A stretch of 64,000 nucleotides of DNA from Thiohalorhabdus sp. Cl-TMA (GTDB lineage: Bacteria > Pseudomonadota > Gammaproteobacteria > Thiohalorhabdales > Thiohalorhabdaceae): positions 310,001 to 374,000 of the forward strand of contig NZ_JBGUAW010000003.1 of NCBI RefSeq assembly GCF_041821045.1, in the 5' to 3' direction. The notes under the pieces were generated by a model, which did not search any database, was not told the DNA's origin, and worked only from the letters and a program-made list of their open reading frames with translations. Of this stretch, positions 44,714-52,202 are shown piece by piece. Both the position numbers and the translations under genes were made by a program. Each line of letters starts with the position of its first letter. Position 1 is the first letter of the stretch.

Positions 44714-46564
44714 TCAGGACGTTACCTGCGAGAGGTCGCGCACGGCGCCGCGGGCGGCGGAGGTGGTCAGCGCCGCGTAGGCGCGCAGCGCCTGGGAGAC
44801 GGGCCGTTCGCGGTCCACGGGCTTCCAGGCCCCGGCGCCGCGCTCCGCCATCGCCGTCCGTCGGCGCCCCAGCTCCGCTTCGTCGGCATCGATGTCGATG
44901 GTACGCCCCGGGATGTCGATGACCACCGTGTCGCCCTCCTCCACCAGGCCGATGGGGCCGCCCTGGGCGGCCTCCGGGGAGACGTGGCCGATGGAGAGTC
45001 CCGAGGTGCCGCCGGAGAAGCGGCCGTCGGTGATCAGGGCGCATTCGGCCCCGAGCCCCTTGGACTTCAGGTAGCTTGTGGGGTAGAGCATCTCCTGCAT
45101 GCCCGGGCCGCCCTTGGGCCCCTCATAGCGGATGATCACCACGTCGCCCGGATTGATCTTATCCCCCAGGATGGCCTCCACGGCGGCATCCTGGCTCTCG
45201 AAGATGCGTGCCGGGCCGGTGAACTGGAGGATGGACGCATCCACCCCGGCGGTCTTCACGATGCAGCCCTCGGGGGCCAAGTTGCCGTAGAGCACCGCCA
45301 GGCCGCCGTCGGGGCTGTAGGCGTGCGCCACGTCGCGGATGCAGCCGTCCTCGCGATCCAGGTCCAGGGACGGCCAGCGGGTGGCCTGGAAGAAGGGGTC
45401 CTGGCTGGGGATGCCGGCCGGTCCGGCCAGGTAGCGGGTGACCACCGCCTCGTCGTCCGTGCGGTGGATGTCCCAGCGGGCCAAGGCGTCGCCCATGGTG
45501 GGGCTATGCACCGTTGGCAGCTCCGTGTGCAGCAGTCCCCCCCGGTCCAGCTCGCCCAGGATGCCCATGACGCCGCCGGCGCGGTGGACGTCCTCCATGT
45601 GGTACTGGTTGCTCGAGGGCGCCACCTTGGACAGGTGCGGCACATACCGCGACAGCCGGTCGATGTCGGCCATGTCGAAATCCACCTCGCCCTCGCGGGC
45701 CGCCGCCAGCAGGTGCAGCACCGTGTTGGTGGAGCCGCCCATGGCGATGTCCAGAGACATGGCGTTCTCGAAGGCCTCGAACGTGGCGATGGAGCGCGGC
45801 AGCACGGAGCTATCGTCACCCTCGTAGTAGCGCTTGGCCAGATCCACCACCAGCTCGCCGGCCTGCTCGAACAAGGCCTTGCGGTCGGCGTGGGTGGCCA
45901 GCAGCGAGCCGTTGCCCGGCAGCGAGAGGCCCAGCGCCTCGGTGAGGCAGTTCATGGAATTGGCGGTGAACATGCCGGAGCAGGAGCCGCAGGTGGGGCA
46001 GGCGGAACGCTCCACATTCTCCATGTCGTCGTCGGACAGCTCCGGGTTCACGGCGTAGACCATGGCGTCCACCAGGTCGAGCTTGGTGTCCTTGCCCGCC
46101 AGCTTGGTCTTGCCCGCCTCCATGGGCCCGCCCGAGACGAACACCACCGGGATGTTCAGGCGCATGGCGGCGTTGAGCATGCCCGGGGTGATCTTGTCGC
46201 AGTTGGATATGCACACCAGGGCGTCGGCGCAGTGGGCATTCACCATGTACTCGATGGAGTCGGCGATCAGCTCCCGCGAGGGCAGGCTGTAGAGCATGCC
46301 GCCGTGGCCCATGGCGATGCCGTCGTCCACGGCGATGGTGTCGAACTCCTTGGCGATGCCGCCCGCCTCTTCCACCGCTCCGGCCACCAGCTGACCCAGA
46401 TCCTTGAGATGGACGTGGCCGGGCACGAACTGGGTAAAGGAGTTGGCCACGGCGACGATGGGCTTGCCGAAGTCGTCGTCGGTGACGCCGGTGGCCCGCC
46501 ACAGGGCGCGCGCGCCGGCCATGTTGCGGCCGTGGGTGGTGGTGCGGGAGCGGTATTGCGGCAT
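44714..46564 (-). CDS. ilvD: Dihydroxy-acid dehydratase, E. coli type
   Basis: This 616-residue enzyme has exactly the length of E. coli IlvD and its motifs: [21 protein letters not shown] at the N-terminus (shown only in part), [48 protein letters not shown], and [20 protein letters not shown]. The E. coli enzyme carries an oxygen-sensitive [4Fe-4S] cluster. It catalyses the same step as the shorter copy 197 bases downstream on the same strand. 6-Phosphogluconate dehydratase (Edd) is the nearest alternative, but the overall motif match is to IlvD. No other ilv gene is in the window. The repeat-rich gap at 46565-46792 lies upstream. Confidence 0.95.
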   Translation of the reverse strand: MPQYRSRTTTHGRNMAGARALWRATGVTDDDFGKPIVAVANSFTQFVPGHVHLKDLGQLVAGAVEEAGGIAKEFDTIAVDDGIAMGHGGMLYSLPSRELIADSIEYMVNAHCADALVCISNCDKITPGMLNAAMRLNIPVVFVSGGPMEAGKTKLAGKDTKLDLVDAMVYAVNPELSDDDMENVERSACPTCGSCSGMFTANSMNCLTEALGLSLPGNGSLLATHADRKALFEQAGELVVDLAKRYYEGDDSSVLPRSIATFEAFENAMSLDIAMGGSTNTVLHLLAAAREGEVDFDMADIDRLSRYVPHLSKVAPSSNQYHMEDVHRAGGVMGILGELDRGGLLHTELPTVHSPTMGDALARWDIHRTDDEAVVTRYLAGPAGIPSQDPFFQATRWPSLDLDREDGCIRDVAHAYSPDGGLAVLYGNLAPEGCIVKTAGVDASILQFTGPARIFESQDAAVEAILGDKINPGDVVIIRYEGPKGGPGMQEMLYPTSYLKSKGLGAECALITDGRFSGGTSGLSIGHVSPEAAQGGPIGLVEEGDTVVIDIPGRTIDIDADEAELGRRRTAMAERGAGAWKPVDRERPVSQALRAYAALTTSAARGAVRDLSQVTS

Positions 46565-46594
46565 GGGGGTCGTCTCCGGGGGCTAAGTCGATGA

Positions 46595-46773
46595 GGAACC
46601 GCCAAGAAGGCTTAAAGAACAATACCCTAAATCGGGATGTAGGAGCGGCGTCCCCGCCGCGACCTACCGAAATAGGCATCCAACCCGAAAGGCGTCGCGG
46701 CGGGGACGCCGCTCCTACAGGGGGTGCGGTTTCGGGCCGTTTTCCTCGGCGCGCTTGGCGTCCTTGGCGGTTT
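46595..46773. repeat. Long-range inverted repeat of the AACGCCAAG family, copy 3
   Basis: The left arm GAACCGCCAAGAAGGC (about 46595-46611) faces a right arm CGCTTGGCGTCCTTGGCGGTTT (given here as two overlapping half-sites, about 46751-46773). Between them lies a perfect REP pair (46638-46719). The region separates ilvD copy 2 from the NAD-binding protein gene. Confidence 0.65.
46638..46719. repeat. Inverted pair of REP-like elements (perfect 26-base arms)
   Basis: The arm at 46638-46663 begins TGTAGGAGCGGCGTCCCCGC and ends CGCGAC; the arm at 46694-46719 is its exact reverse complement over 26 bases, with 30 bases between. The element uses GGCGTCCCC instead of GGCCTCCGG inside the palindrome. 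Confidence 0.9.
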
Positions 46774-46792
46774 GGTGTTTTCTGTTTTTCGT

Positions 46793-47566
46793 TTAAGAAG
46801 CAGCGTGCTCCTTCGCCAGCGCCCGCAGCTTGGGCACCTCCAGCCCCGCCTCGTCGGCGTAGCCGATGGCCCGCGCCAGGCGGGCCGGCGCGGAGCGGCC
46901 GGTGTTGCCGTGCTCGGGGTCGGCGAGCATGGCCTCGGCCATGCCGGCCACCAGCCGCTCGCGCTCCAGCTCGGCCCCGGTGAGCCAGGCCTGGATGTCC
47001 ATGATCTCGTCGGCCACCTGGTGGGCGAGCTCGCGGTGGTGGTTCCACAGCGTGCCCGTGGTGCCCCCGGTCTCCAGGCCGGCGATGTTGGTGGTGAGGA
47101 TATAGACGTTCTTGCGCACCAGCTCGAAGAGCATCTCCTCGTAGTCCTCCACCCGGCGCGCTGGGATGCCGATGCTGTCCAGGGCGTTCACCAGCAGGCC
47201 GGCGTTGGGGCCGTAGGCGGGCGAGGCGATGATGGGGTTCACTGCCTTGCCGGGCTTCTTCTCGAACCACACGGCGCTCGCGGTGGGCTGCGGCAGGTCG
47301 TGCGCCTCCCAGTCCCGCGGCAGCAGCTCGTTCTGGATCAGCCCTACCCGGTCTGCCCAGGCGGCGGGCAGGTGCGCCAGGGTGGGATGCAGGTCCTTCT
47401 CCCCGACGGTCACCAGGACCAGGGCAGGCTCCGGGTAGCGCGCCGCCGCCTCCACCGGGTCCATGTCGCGCGTGACCGGGTACACGGCGTGTCCGGCGCG
47501 CAGCAGTCCGTGGGCGAAGACGCCGCCCATCTCGCCGACGCCGAGGAGTACGACGGGTGCCTGCAT
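46793..47566 (-). CDS. NAD(P)-binding protein, ketopantoate-reductase-like
   Basis: The 257-residue protein starts with a dinucleotide-binding motif, VVLLGVGEMGGVFAHGL, in place of the classic GxGxxG spacing (GVGEMG). Later features are LVTVGEKDLHPTLAHL, GLIQNELLPRDWE and a helical C-terminal half including HHRELAHQVADEIMDIQ. The layout of a Rossmann domain followed by an all-helical domain resembles ketopantoate reductase and 6-phosphogluconate dehydrogenase-like proteins, but I do not recognise the substrate residues. GGGAGG precedes the ATG at 47566. The gene is flanked on both sides by REP-like repeats and appears to be monocistronic. Confidence 0.7.
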   Translation of the reverse strand: MQAPVVLLGVGEMGGVFAHGLLRAGHAVYPVTRDMDPVEAAARYPEPALVLVTVGEKDLHPTLAHLPAAWADRVGLIQNELLPRDWEAHDLPQPTASAVWFEKKPGKAVNPIIASPAYGPNAGLLVNALDSIGIPARRVEDYEEMLFELVRKNVYILTTNIAGLETGGTTGTLWNHHRELAHQVADEIMDIQAWLTGAELERERLVAGMAEAMLADPEHGNTGRSAPARLARAIGYADEAGLEVPKLRALAKEHAAS

Positions 47567-47621
47567 GGGATCCTCCCTTGTTTGCCAATCATGGTCGGGA
47601 TTGCGGGGCTCCGCTTTTGCT

Positions 47622-47700
47622 TGTCGCGGCCGGAGGCCGCTCCCACAGGTACTTCCAGGGGGCCGGCGCAATTTGTGGGAGCGACTTCCGACCGCGACGT
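47622..47700. repeat. Inverted pair of REP-like elements
   Basis: TGTCGCGGCCGGAGGCCGCT with CCCACAGG (47622-47649) and the opposing TGTGGGAGCGACTTCCGACC with GCGACGT (47674-47700) form an inverted pair, lying between the NAD-binding protein gene and the DUF4124 gene. Confidence 0.85.
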
Positions 47701-47752
47701 CTGGCCCACTGAATCGGGCTCCCAGCCCCCGAGGCGCTGACCGGGATGGCCG

Positions 47753-48304
47753 CTACTGCTCCCTGGCCTTTTCGCGGGCTTTCTCCAGCCGGCTGCGGGC
47801 CTGCTCCAGCTTCTGGCGGAGCGATTCGAGCTTCTCCTTGGCCTGCTTTTCCTGTTCCTTGAGCTTTTCGATGCGCTCCAGGTAGCGGACATAGTTCTGC
47901 TCGCTGCCCAAGCGCACCTTTTCGCCCTCGATGCGGTTCTGCCGGGCCTGCTCGTAGACCTTCCGCGCCTGTTCCACCCGCTTCTCCAGCTTCTGCACCT
48001 GGATCTCGGCCTGGGTGATGTTCACGTCCGAGGCGTCGGGGGGCTCGTCCTTCGGGGTATCGGACTGCTTCCGCCCGGAGGGGTCCGTGCTCGGGGCGCC
48101 CGATTTCATCTCGATGCGCTGGACGTCCTCGCGGCCCGGCGGCGGGGAATCGGCGTAGTGGACCGTGCCGTCGTCGTCGGTCCACTTGTAGATGACCTCG
48201 GCCGCCGCCGGTGCGGGGATCCAGGCGGCCAGCGCCAGGAGCAGGAGCGCGGTTCCCGGAACCGTATTCCCGTACGGCCTCCGGGTAGAGGCGGATAGTG
48301 GCAT
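47753..48304 (-). CDS. DUF4124 domain protein with long coiled coil
   Basis: The 183-residue exported protein has a signal peptide ending PAPAAAEVIYKWTDDDGTVH; the last part is the start of a DUF4124 domain (YKWTDDDGTVHYADSPP). From about residue 90 to the end it is a continuous charged coiled coil (for example KLEKRVEQARKVYEQA and EKLKEQEKQAKEKLESLRQK). The family is envelope-located and poorly characterised. The ATG at 48304 is weakly supported, as only a GGGGA stretch precedes it. The gene is 26 bases downstream of the CDF transporter on the same strand and may belong to that operon. Confidence 0.8.
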   Translation of the reverse strand: MPLSASTRRPYGNTVPGTALLLLALAAWIPAPAAAEVIYKWTDDDGTVHYADSPPPGREDVQRIEMKSGAPSTDPSGRKQSDTPKDEPPDASDVNITQAEIQVQKLEKRVEQARKVYEQARQNRIEGEKVRLGSEQNYVRYLERIEKLKEQEKQAKEKLESLRQKLEQARSRLEKAREKAREQ

Positions 48305-48330
48305 GGGTGACGAATCCCCATATTCCGTGG

Positions 48331-49536
48331 TTATGCCCCGCTCAAGGGGGCTTTGCCGCTCTCGCCGTGCGGCACGAACAGGGTCACCTGGACCTCGTGG
48401 ACTTCCGTTTCGGCGCAGATCTCCCGGCGGAGCCGCTCGGCGATCTCGTAGGCCTCCGCCAGGGTGCGGTTCGGATCCACCTCCACGGCCAGCTCCAGGG
48501 TGACGCGTCCGTCCAGATAGTGGACGGTATGGTCCCGGATGGCGAGGGGGTGCGCCCGGGCCTCGATGCGGCGGCGCACCTCGGCCATGATCTGGTCCCG
48601 GTTGGGGAGGAGCGGCGCGCCCTGCTCGTCGTTCTCCGGGTCCACGTGCACCAGCACCTCGGAGACCTCCGGGTGCTGCTGAATGACGTGCTTGCGCACC
48701 CGCTCCGCGATCTGGTGGCCCTCGGAGACGCTCACCGTCCCGGGCACCTGCACGTGCACGTCCACCAGCACCTCCGGCCCCATGCGCCGGGTCTTGAGAT
48801 TGTGCACGGATTTGACCCCCTCGACGCGGAGCATCAAGCGCCGGATCTGCTCCACTTCCTGCTGGTCCAGGGCGGTGTCCACCAGCTCCTTGATGGCGTC
48901 CCAGCCGAGCTTGCCGCCCGCCCAGACCACCATGAAGGCCACCGCCACGGCGGCCACCGTGTCCAGTACCGCCCAGCCCATCATGGAGCCTGCAATGCCG
49001 GCCAGCGCGGCCACCGAGGAAAGGGCGTCGGTGCGGTGGTGCCAGGCGTTGGCCACCACCGTGGTGGCCTGATACCGGCGGCCGATGCGCACCTGGATCC
49101 GGTACAGCCACTCGTTGGCGCCGATGGAGAACAGGGCGGCCACCAGCGCCGGCCAGGTGGGCAGCGGGACCTCGCCCGCGGCCAGGCGGACGGCCGCGTT
49201 GATGGCGATGCCCAGCCCGGCGCCAATGAGGATCAGGCCCAGCAGCACCGTGGCCAGAGTCTCGAAGCGGCCGTGGCCGTAGGGGTGGTCGGCGTCCGGC
49301 TCGCGGGCCCCCATGCGTACCGCCGCCAGCACCAGGGCGTCGGTGAGCAGGTCGGACAGGGAGTGCAGCCCGTCGGCGATGAGCGCCTGGGAGCTGGCCA
49401 GTACTCCGATAACGGTCTTCACCGCCGCCAGCACCAGGTTGGTGACCGCGCCGATAAGGGTCACCTTCTGGGCGGCTTCGGTGCGCTCGGGGTCGGTGGC
49501 GGCAGACCCCGGCCCGGTCTCAGGCGCCTCCGTCAT
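48331..49536 (-). CDS. Cation diffusion facilitator family transporter with duplicated C-terminal domain
   Basis: This 401-residue inner-membrane protein exchanges divalent cations (Zn, Fe, Mn or similar) for protons. It has six predicted helices with metal sites ADGLHSLSDLLTD (helix 2) and NAWHHRTDALSS (helix 5), and GHGRFE in the first loop. Most family members are about 300 residues; here two ferredoxin-like C-terminal domains follow, one around VLVDVHVQVPGTVSVSEGH and a second around VTLELAVEVDPNRTLAEAYE. The start overlaps the end of tusA by 17 bases, so translation is probably coupled. Metal specificity cannot be read by eye. Confidence 0.92.
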   Translation of the reverse strand: MTEAPETGPGSAATDPERTEAAQKVTLIGAVTNLVLAAVKTVIGVLASSQALIADGLHSLSDLLTDALVLAAVRMGAREPDADHPYGHGRFETLATVLLGLILIGAGLGIAINAAVRLAAGEVPLPTWPALVAALFSIGANEWLYRIQVRIGRRYQATTVVANAWHHRTDALSSVAALAGIAGSMMGWAVLDTVAAVAVAFMVVWAGGKLGWDAIKELVDTALDQQEVEQIRRLMLRVEGVKSVHNLKTRRMGPEVLVDVHVQVPGTVSVSEGHQIAERVRKHVIQQHPEVSEVLVHVDPENDEQGAPLLPNRDQIMAEVRRRIEARAHPLAIRDHTVHYLDGRVTLELAVEVDPNRTLAEAYEIAERLRREICAETEVHEVQVTLFVPHGESGKAPLSGA

Positions 49537-49777
49537 CGTCTCCGTGCACTTGCAGAACCACTACCAGCTCCTCGCCCTCCTCGCGCGCCTCGAGCACGGT
49601 ATGGCCGTGGACACGGCTCCAGGCCGGGATGTCGTGCAGCACCCCCGGATCGCTGGCTCGGACCTCCAGCACCGTACCCGGTGCGAGCTCGGCCACCCGC
49701 TCCCCGGTGCGGATCACCGGCATGGGGCAAAGCATACTGCGGGCGTCGAGGAATTCCCGCTGCGCTTCTTCAGACAT
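49520..49777 (-). CDS. TusA-family sulfur carrier protein
   Basis: The 85-residue protein carries the sulfur relay motif LDARSMLCPMP with Cys17 in the CPxP box, then a VLEVRASDPGVLHDIPAW segment; these define the TusA family. TusA proteins accept persulfide sulfur from a cysteine desulfurase or rhodanese and pass it to tRNA thiolation or sulfur oxidation systems. It overlaps the preceding PP-loop gene by eight bases (ATGTCTGA) and the following transporter gene by 17 bases. The neighbour is a tRNA-thiouridylase-like enzyme, which suggests that the two work together, but the CDF gene has no evident link. Confidence 0.93.
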   Translation of the reverse strand: MSEEAQREFLDARSMLCPMPVIRTGERVAELAPGTVLEVRASDPGVLHDIPAWSRVHGHTVLEAREEGEELVVVLQVHGDDDGGA

Positions 49778-50813
49778 GCCATTCCTCGGGAATCTGCGCG
49801 GGGGGCATGGGCGCCACCTCGGTGACGTAGGGCTCGCCCCCCGGCGGGGTGATCTCCGCGCGGACGCGGTCGGCGCTGCGGCCCTTGCCGTAGCGGGCGG
49901 TGATGCGCGCGGCCATCTGCAGGTCGGAGTCGTCGGGCTCGCCCTGCACCAGCGCCAACGGCCCCGGGAAGTCCAGGTCCCGTACGGCGTGGAAGCGCTT
50001 GCGGTAGCCGTTCATGAAGCGGTTCTCGCCGTCCTCGCGAGCGATGATCAGCTTGTAGTTCGGTGCCGGACGCAGGTGTCGCCCCATCTTCAGGAGCATG
50101 ATGTCGTCCAGGTCGTATTCCTTCTTGCCCCGGACGTTCCAGAGATCCGCCAGCTTGCGCGAGAAGTTCTCGTCGGTGAGAAAACAGCAGCCGCCGGCCG
50201 GCTGGCTGTATTCCTCGAAGCCGAACTGGGCGGCGAGCTGCATCTGGGGCTTACGCGAACGGCCGGTGAACCCGTAAAGCCCCTCGCGGTCCACCCAGCC
50301 CTCGCGCTCGGGGAGGGTGGGCTCGAGCTGCTGGGCGCACAGGGGGCGCAGCAGGCGGTCGCCCGCGCCGGACTCGTCGGCGACCACCGGAAAGGTGTCG
50401 CGGCGCTGGGATTTGGGGCGCTGGCCGATGACCTCGCCGGTGATGATGAAGTCGAAGCCGTTGGCCTCCATCCATTCCCGAGCCTTGGCCACCATGAAGC
50501 CCTTGCAGTCCAGGCACGGGTTGAGGTTCTGGCCGTAGCCGTGCTTGGGGTTGGTCACCACGCCCACGTATTCCTGCGAGATGTCCACGATATGGAGCTT
50601 GATCCCCACCTGCTCGGCGGACCACAAGGCGTTGTTGCGCTTGGCCTTATCCTTGTCCTTCTGGCGGATGGCGTGGGTATGGCCCTCCACGCAGAAGCCG
50701 GTGAAGAAATTGATCGCCTCCACGTGGACGCCCTGGTCCTGCACCACCTTAGCGGCCAGCATCGAGTCCAGCCCGCCGGAGAGAAGCGCAACGGCCTTGG
50801 GCTGCGCGCTCAT
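49770..50813 (-). CDS. MnmA-like PP-loop thiouridylase with C-terminal NFACT-R-like domain
   Basis: The 347-residue protein has the ATP pyrophosphatase loop LLSGGLDS (residues 11-17), the MnmA-like NPCLDCK motif (Cys100, Cys103), and GGCC (Cys209, Cys210) in the middle; in MnmA a cysteine pair at such positions carries sulfur to uridine 34. The C-terminal third (from about DDIMLLKMGRHLRP through KLIIAREDGENR) resembles the NFACT-R RNA-binding domain, which is found fused to some PP-loop enzymes. It is therefore probably an RNA or tRNA thiolation enzyme, distinct from canonical MnmA. AGGAGG precedes the ATG at 50813. It heads the tusA-CDF operon. Confidence 0.85.
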   Translation of the reverse strand: MSAQPKAVALLSGGLDSMLAAKVVQDQGVHVEAINFFTGFCVEGHTHAIRQKDKDKAKRNNALWSAEQVGIKLHIVDISQEYVGVVTNPKHGYGQNLNPCLDCKGFMVAKAREWMEANGFDFIITGEVIGQRPKSQRRDTFPVVADESGAGDRLLRPLCAQQLEPTLPEREGWVDREGLYGFTGRSRKPQMQLAAQFGFEEYSQPAGGCCFLTDENFSRKLADLWNVRGKKEYDLDDIMLLKMGRHLRPAPNYKLIIAREDGENRFMNGYRKRFHAVRDLDFPGPLALVQGEPDDSDLQMAARITARYGKGRSADRVRAEITPPGGEPYVTEVAPMPPAQIPEEWHV

Positions 50814-51030
50814 TCCGCTATCCTCCTGCATATTCGTGCTCCCGGCGCGAAGCCGGTACGGAAAAATTCGGGATGACACGGGTAAATCGGGCCCTGGAGG
50901 GGAGATTCCCTCAAGGGCCCGGTTACGCGTAGAATTTTACGCCTGGATGGTAACGTATTGCGGCAAAAAATTCCCCCGGAGAGGAAGCCCCACCCGTTTC
51001 CGGGCAAGGATTCCCATGTAGGAGACGTAC

Positions 51031-51516
51031 ATGAGCGAGGAAGGTTCCCGGATTCCCGACGAGGATCCCCAGGCGATTCTCGACCGCGCCCACGAACGGG
51101 CGCAGGAAGCGGGCAAGGAGTACCAGGGCGAGCTTACCCCGGAAGAGGCCTACGCCATCCTGGAGAAGCTGCCCAACGCCCAGCTGGTGGACGTGCGGAC
51201 CCGCCCCGAGCGGGATTTCGTGGGGTATCCCACCCTGGGAACCCACGTGGAGTGGGAGACGTACCCGGGGATGGAGTACAACCCCGATTTCCCCGGCCAG
51301 CTCCAGAACGAGGTGGGCACGGATACCTCCCAGGTGCTGGTGTTCATGTGCCGCAGCGGTGCGCGCTCTGGAAAGGCGGCCGAGGCCATGACGAGCCAGG
51401 GGTATGCCCACTGCTACAATCTGATCCAGGGCTTCGAGGGCGACAAGGACGAGCAGGGTCATCGCGGCCGCAAGGGCGGCTGGCAGGCGGCCGGTCTGCC
51501 CTGGGAGCAGAAATAA
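51031..51516 (+). CDS. Rhodanese-like domain protein
   Basis: The 161-residue cytoplasmic protein has one rhodanese domain with active Cys107 in FMCRSGARSGKAA, the CRSGAR loop, preceded by AQLVDVRTRPERDF and followed by the typical YNLIQGFEG helix. It probably transfers sulfane sulfur. The C-terminal extension (HRGRKGGWQAAGLPW) is a common variant ending, as in ThiQ- or PspE-type proteins with GGW. AGGAG precedes the ATG. Its gene is divergent from the PP-loop-tusA operon and 22 bases upstream of the Crp/Fnr gene, with which it probably shares a transcript. Confidence 0.92.
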   Translation: MSEEGSRIPDEDPQAILDRAHERAQEAGKEYQGELTPEEAYAILEKLPNAQLVDVRTRPERDFVGYPTLGTHVEWETYPGMEYNPDFPGQLQNEVGTDTSQVLVFMCRSGARSGKAAEAMTSQGYAHCYNLIQGFEGDKDEQGHRGRKGGWQAAGLPWEQK

Positions 51517-51538
51517 CCGCGCAGAAAGGGGCTGGTCG

Positions 51539-52195
51539 ATGACCGACGCCTTGTTCGCCGAGGTTCCACTGTTCGCCGGCCTCTCCAGCGACAAGCTGGA
51601 GGCGCTGGAACGGCTCTCCCTGTCCCGCACCTACGAGCGGGGTGCGGTGATCTTCCGCCAGGGCGACCCGGCGGATGGCCTCTACCTGATCGAGACGGGC
51701 CGGGTGAAGCTCCAGCTCACGCAGCAGGACGGCGAGGAAGTGATCGTGGACCTGCTGGGCGAGGGGGAATACTTCGGCGAGATGGCCCTCATCGATGCCG
51801 AGCCCCGCTCCACCGGAGTGGTGGCGCTGCAGGAAACCGCAATCCGTTATCTCCCCAAGGCCGATTTCCGGCACTTTCTGAGCCGGTCGAACGAGCTGGC
51901 CCAGAGCCTGCTCCAGGGCATGACCGAGCGCCTGCGCAACGCCAACCGCATGATCGAGTCCCTTGCCACTCTGGACGTTTACGGCCGGGTGGCCCGCACC
52001 CTGATGCAGTACGCCGACCAGGAGGAAGGCCGACTGGTGGTCTCGGAGCCCCTAACCCAGCAGGACATCGCCCACATGGTGGGGGCCTCGCGGGAGATGG
52101 TGAACCGGGTCTTCCAGGATCTGGTGCGCCAGGGCCTGATCCGCCGCGAGGGCCGGACCATCGTCCTGAGCGGCTTCTCCGCAGAGGTGGCCTGA
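51539..52195 (+). CDS. Crp/Fnr family transcriptional regulator
   Basis: The 218-residue protein has an N-terminal cyclic-nucleotide-binding-type beta roll (YERGAVIFRQGDPADGLYLI, and GEYFGEMALIDAEPRST, with a PRST end like Crp) and a C-terminal helix-turn-helix, TQQDIAHMVGASREMVNRVF. It lacks the N-terminal cysteines of Fnr, so it does not carry that cluster; a Crp-like or other ligand is possible. It follows the rhodanese gene by 22 bases and is convergent with the DUF3187 gene at 52203. It might control the adjacent sulfur-relay genes; no candidate binding palindrome was identified. Confidence 0.93.
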   Translation: MTDALFAEVPLFAGLSSDKLEALERLSLSRTYERGAVIFRQGDPADGLYLIETGRVKLQLTQQDGEEVIVDLLGEGEYFGEMALIDAEPRSTGVVALQETAIRYLPKADFRHFLSRSNELAQSLLQGMTERLRNANRMIESLATLDVYGRVARTLMQYADQEEGRLVVSEPLTQQDIAHMVGASREMVNRVFQDLVRQGLIRREGRTIVLSGFSAEVA

Positions 52196-52202
52196 CCCTC
52201 CC

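Noticed and set aside
44714-46564. 6-phosphogluconate dehydratase (edd) instead of ilvD
   Set aside because: The length and motif set, including [11 protein letters not shown] and the [15 protein letters not shown] start, are those of E. coli IlvD.
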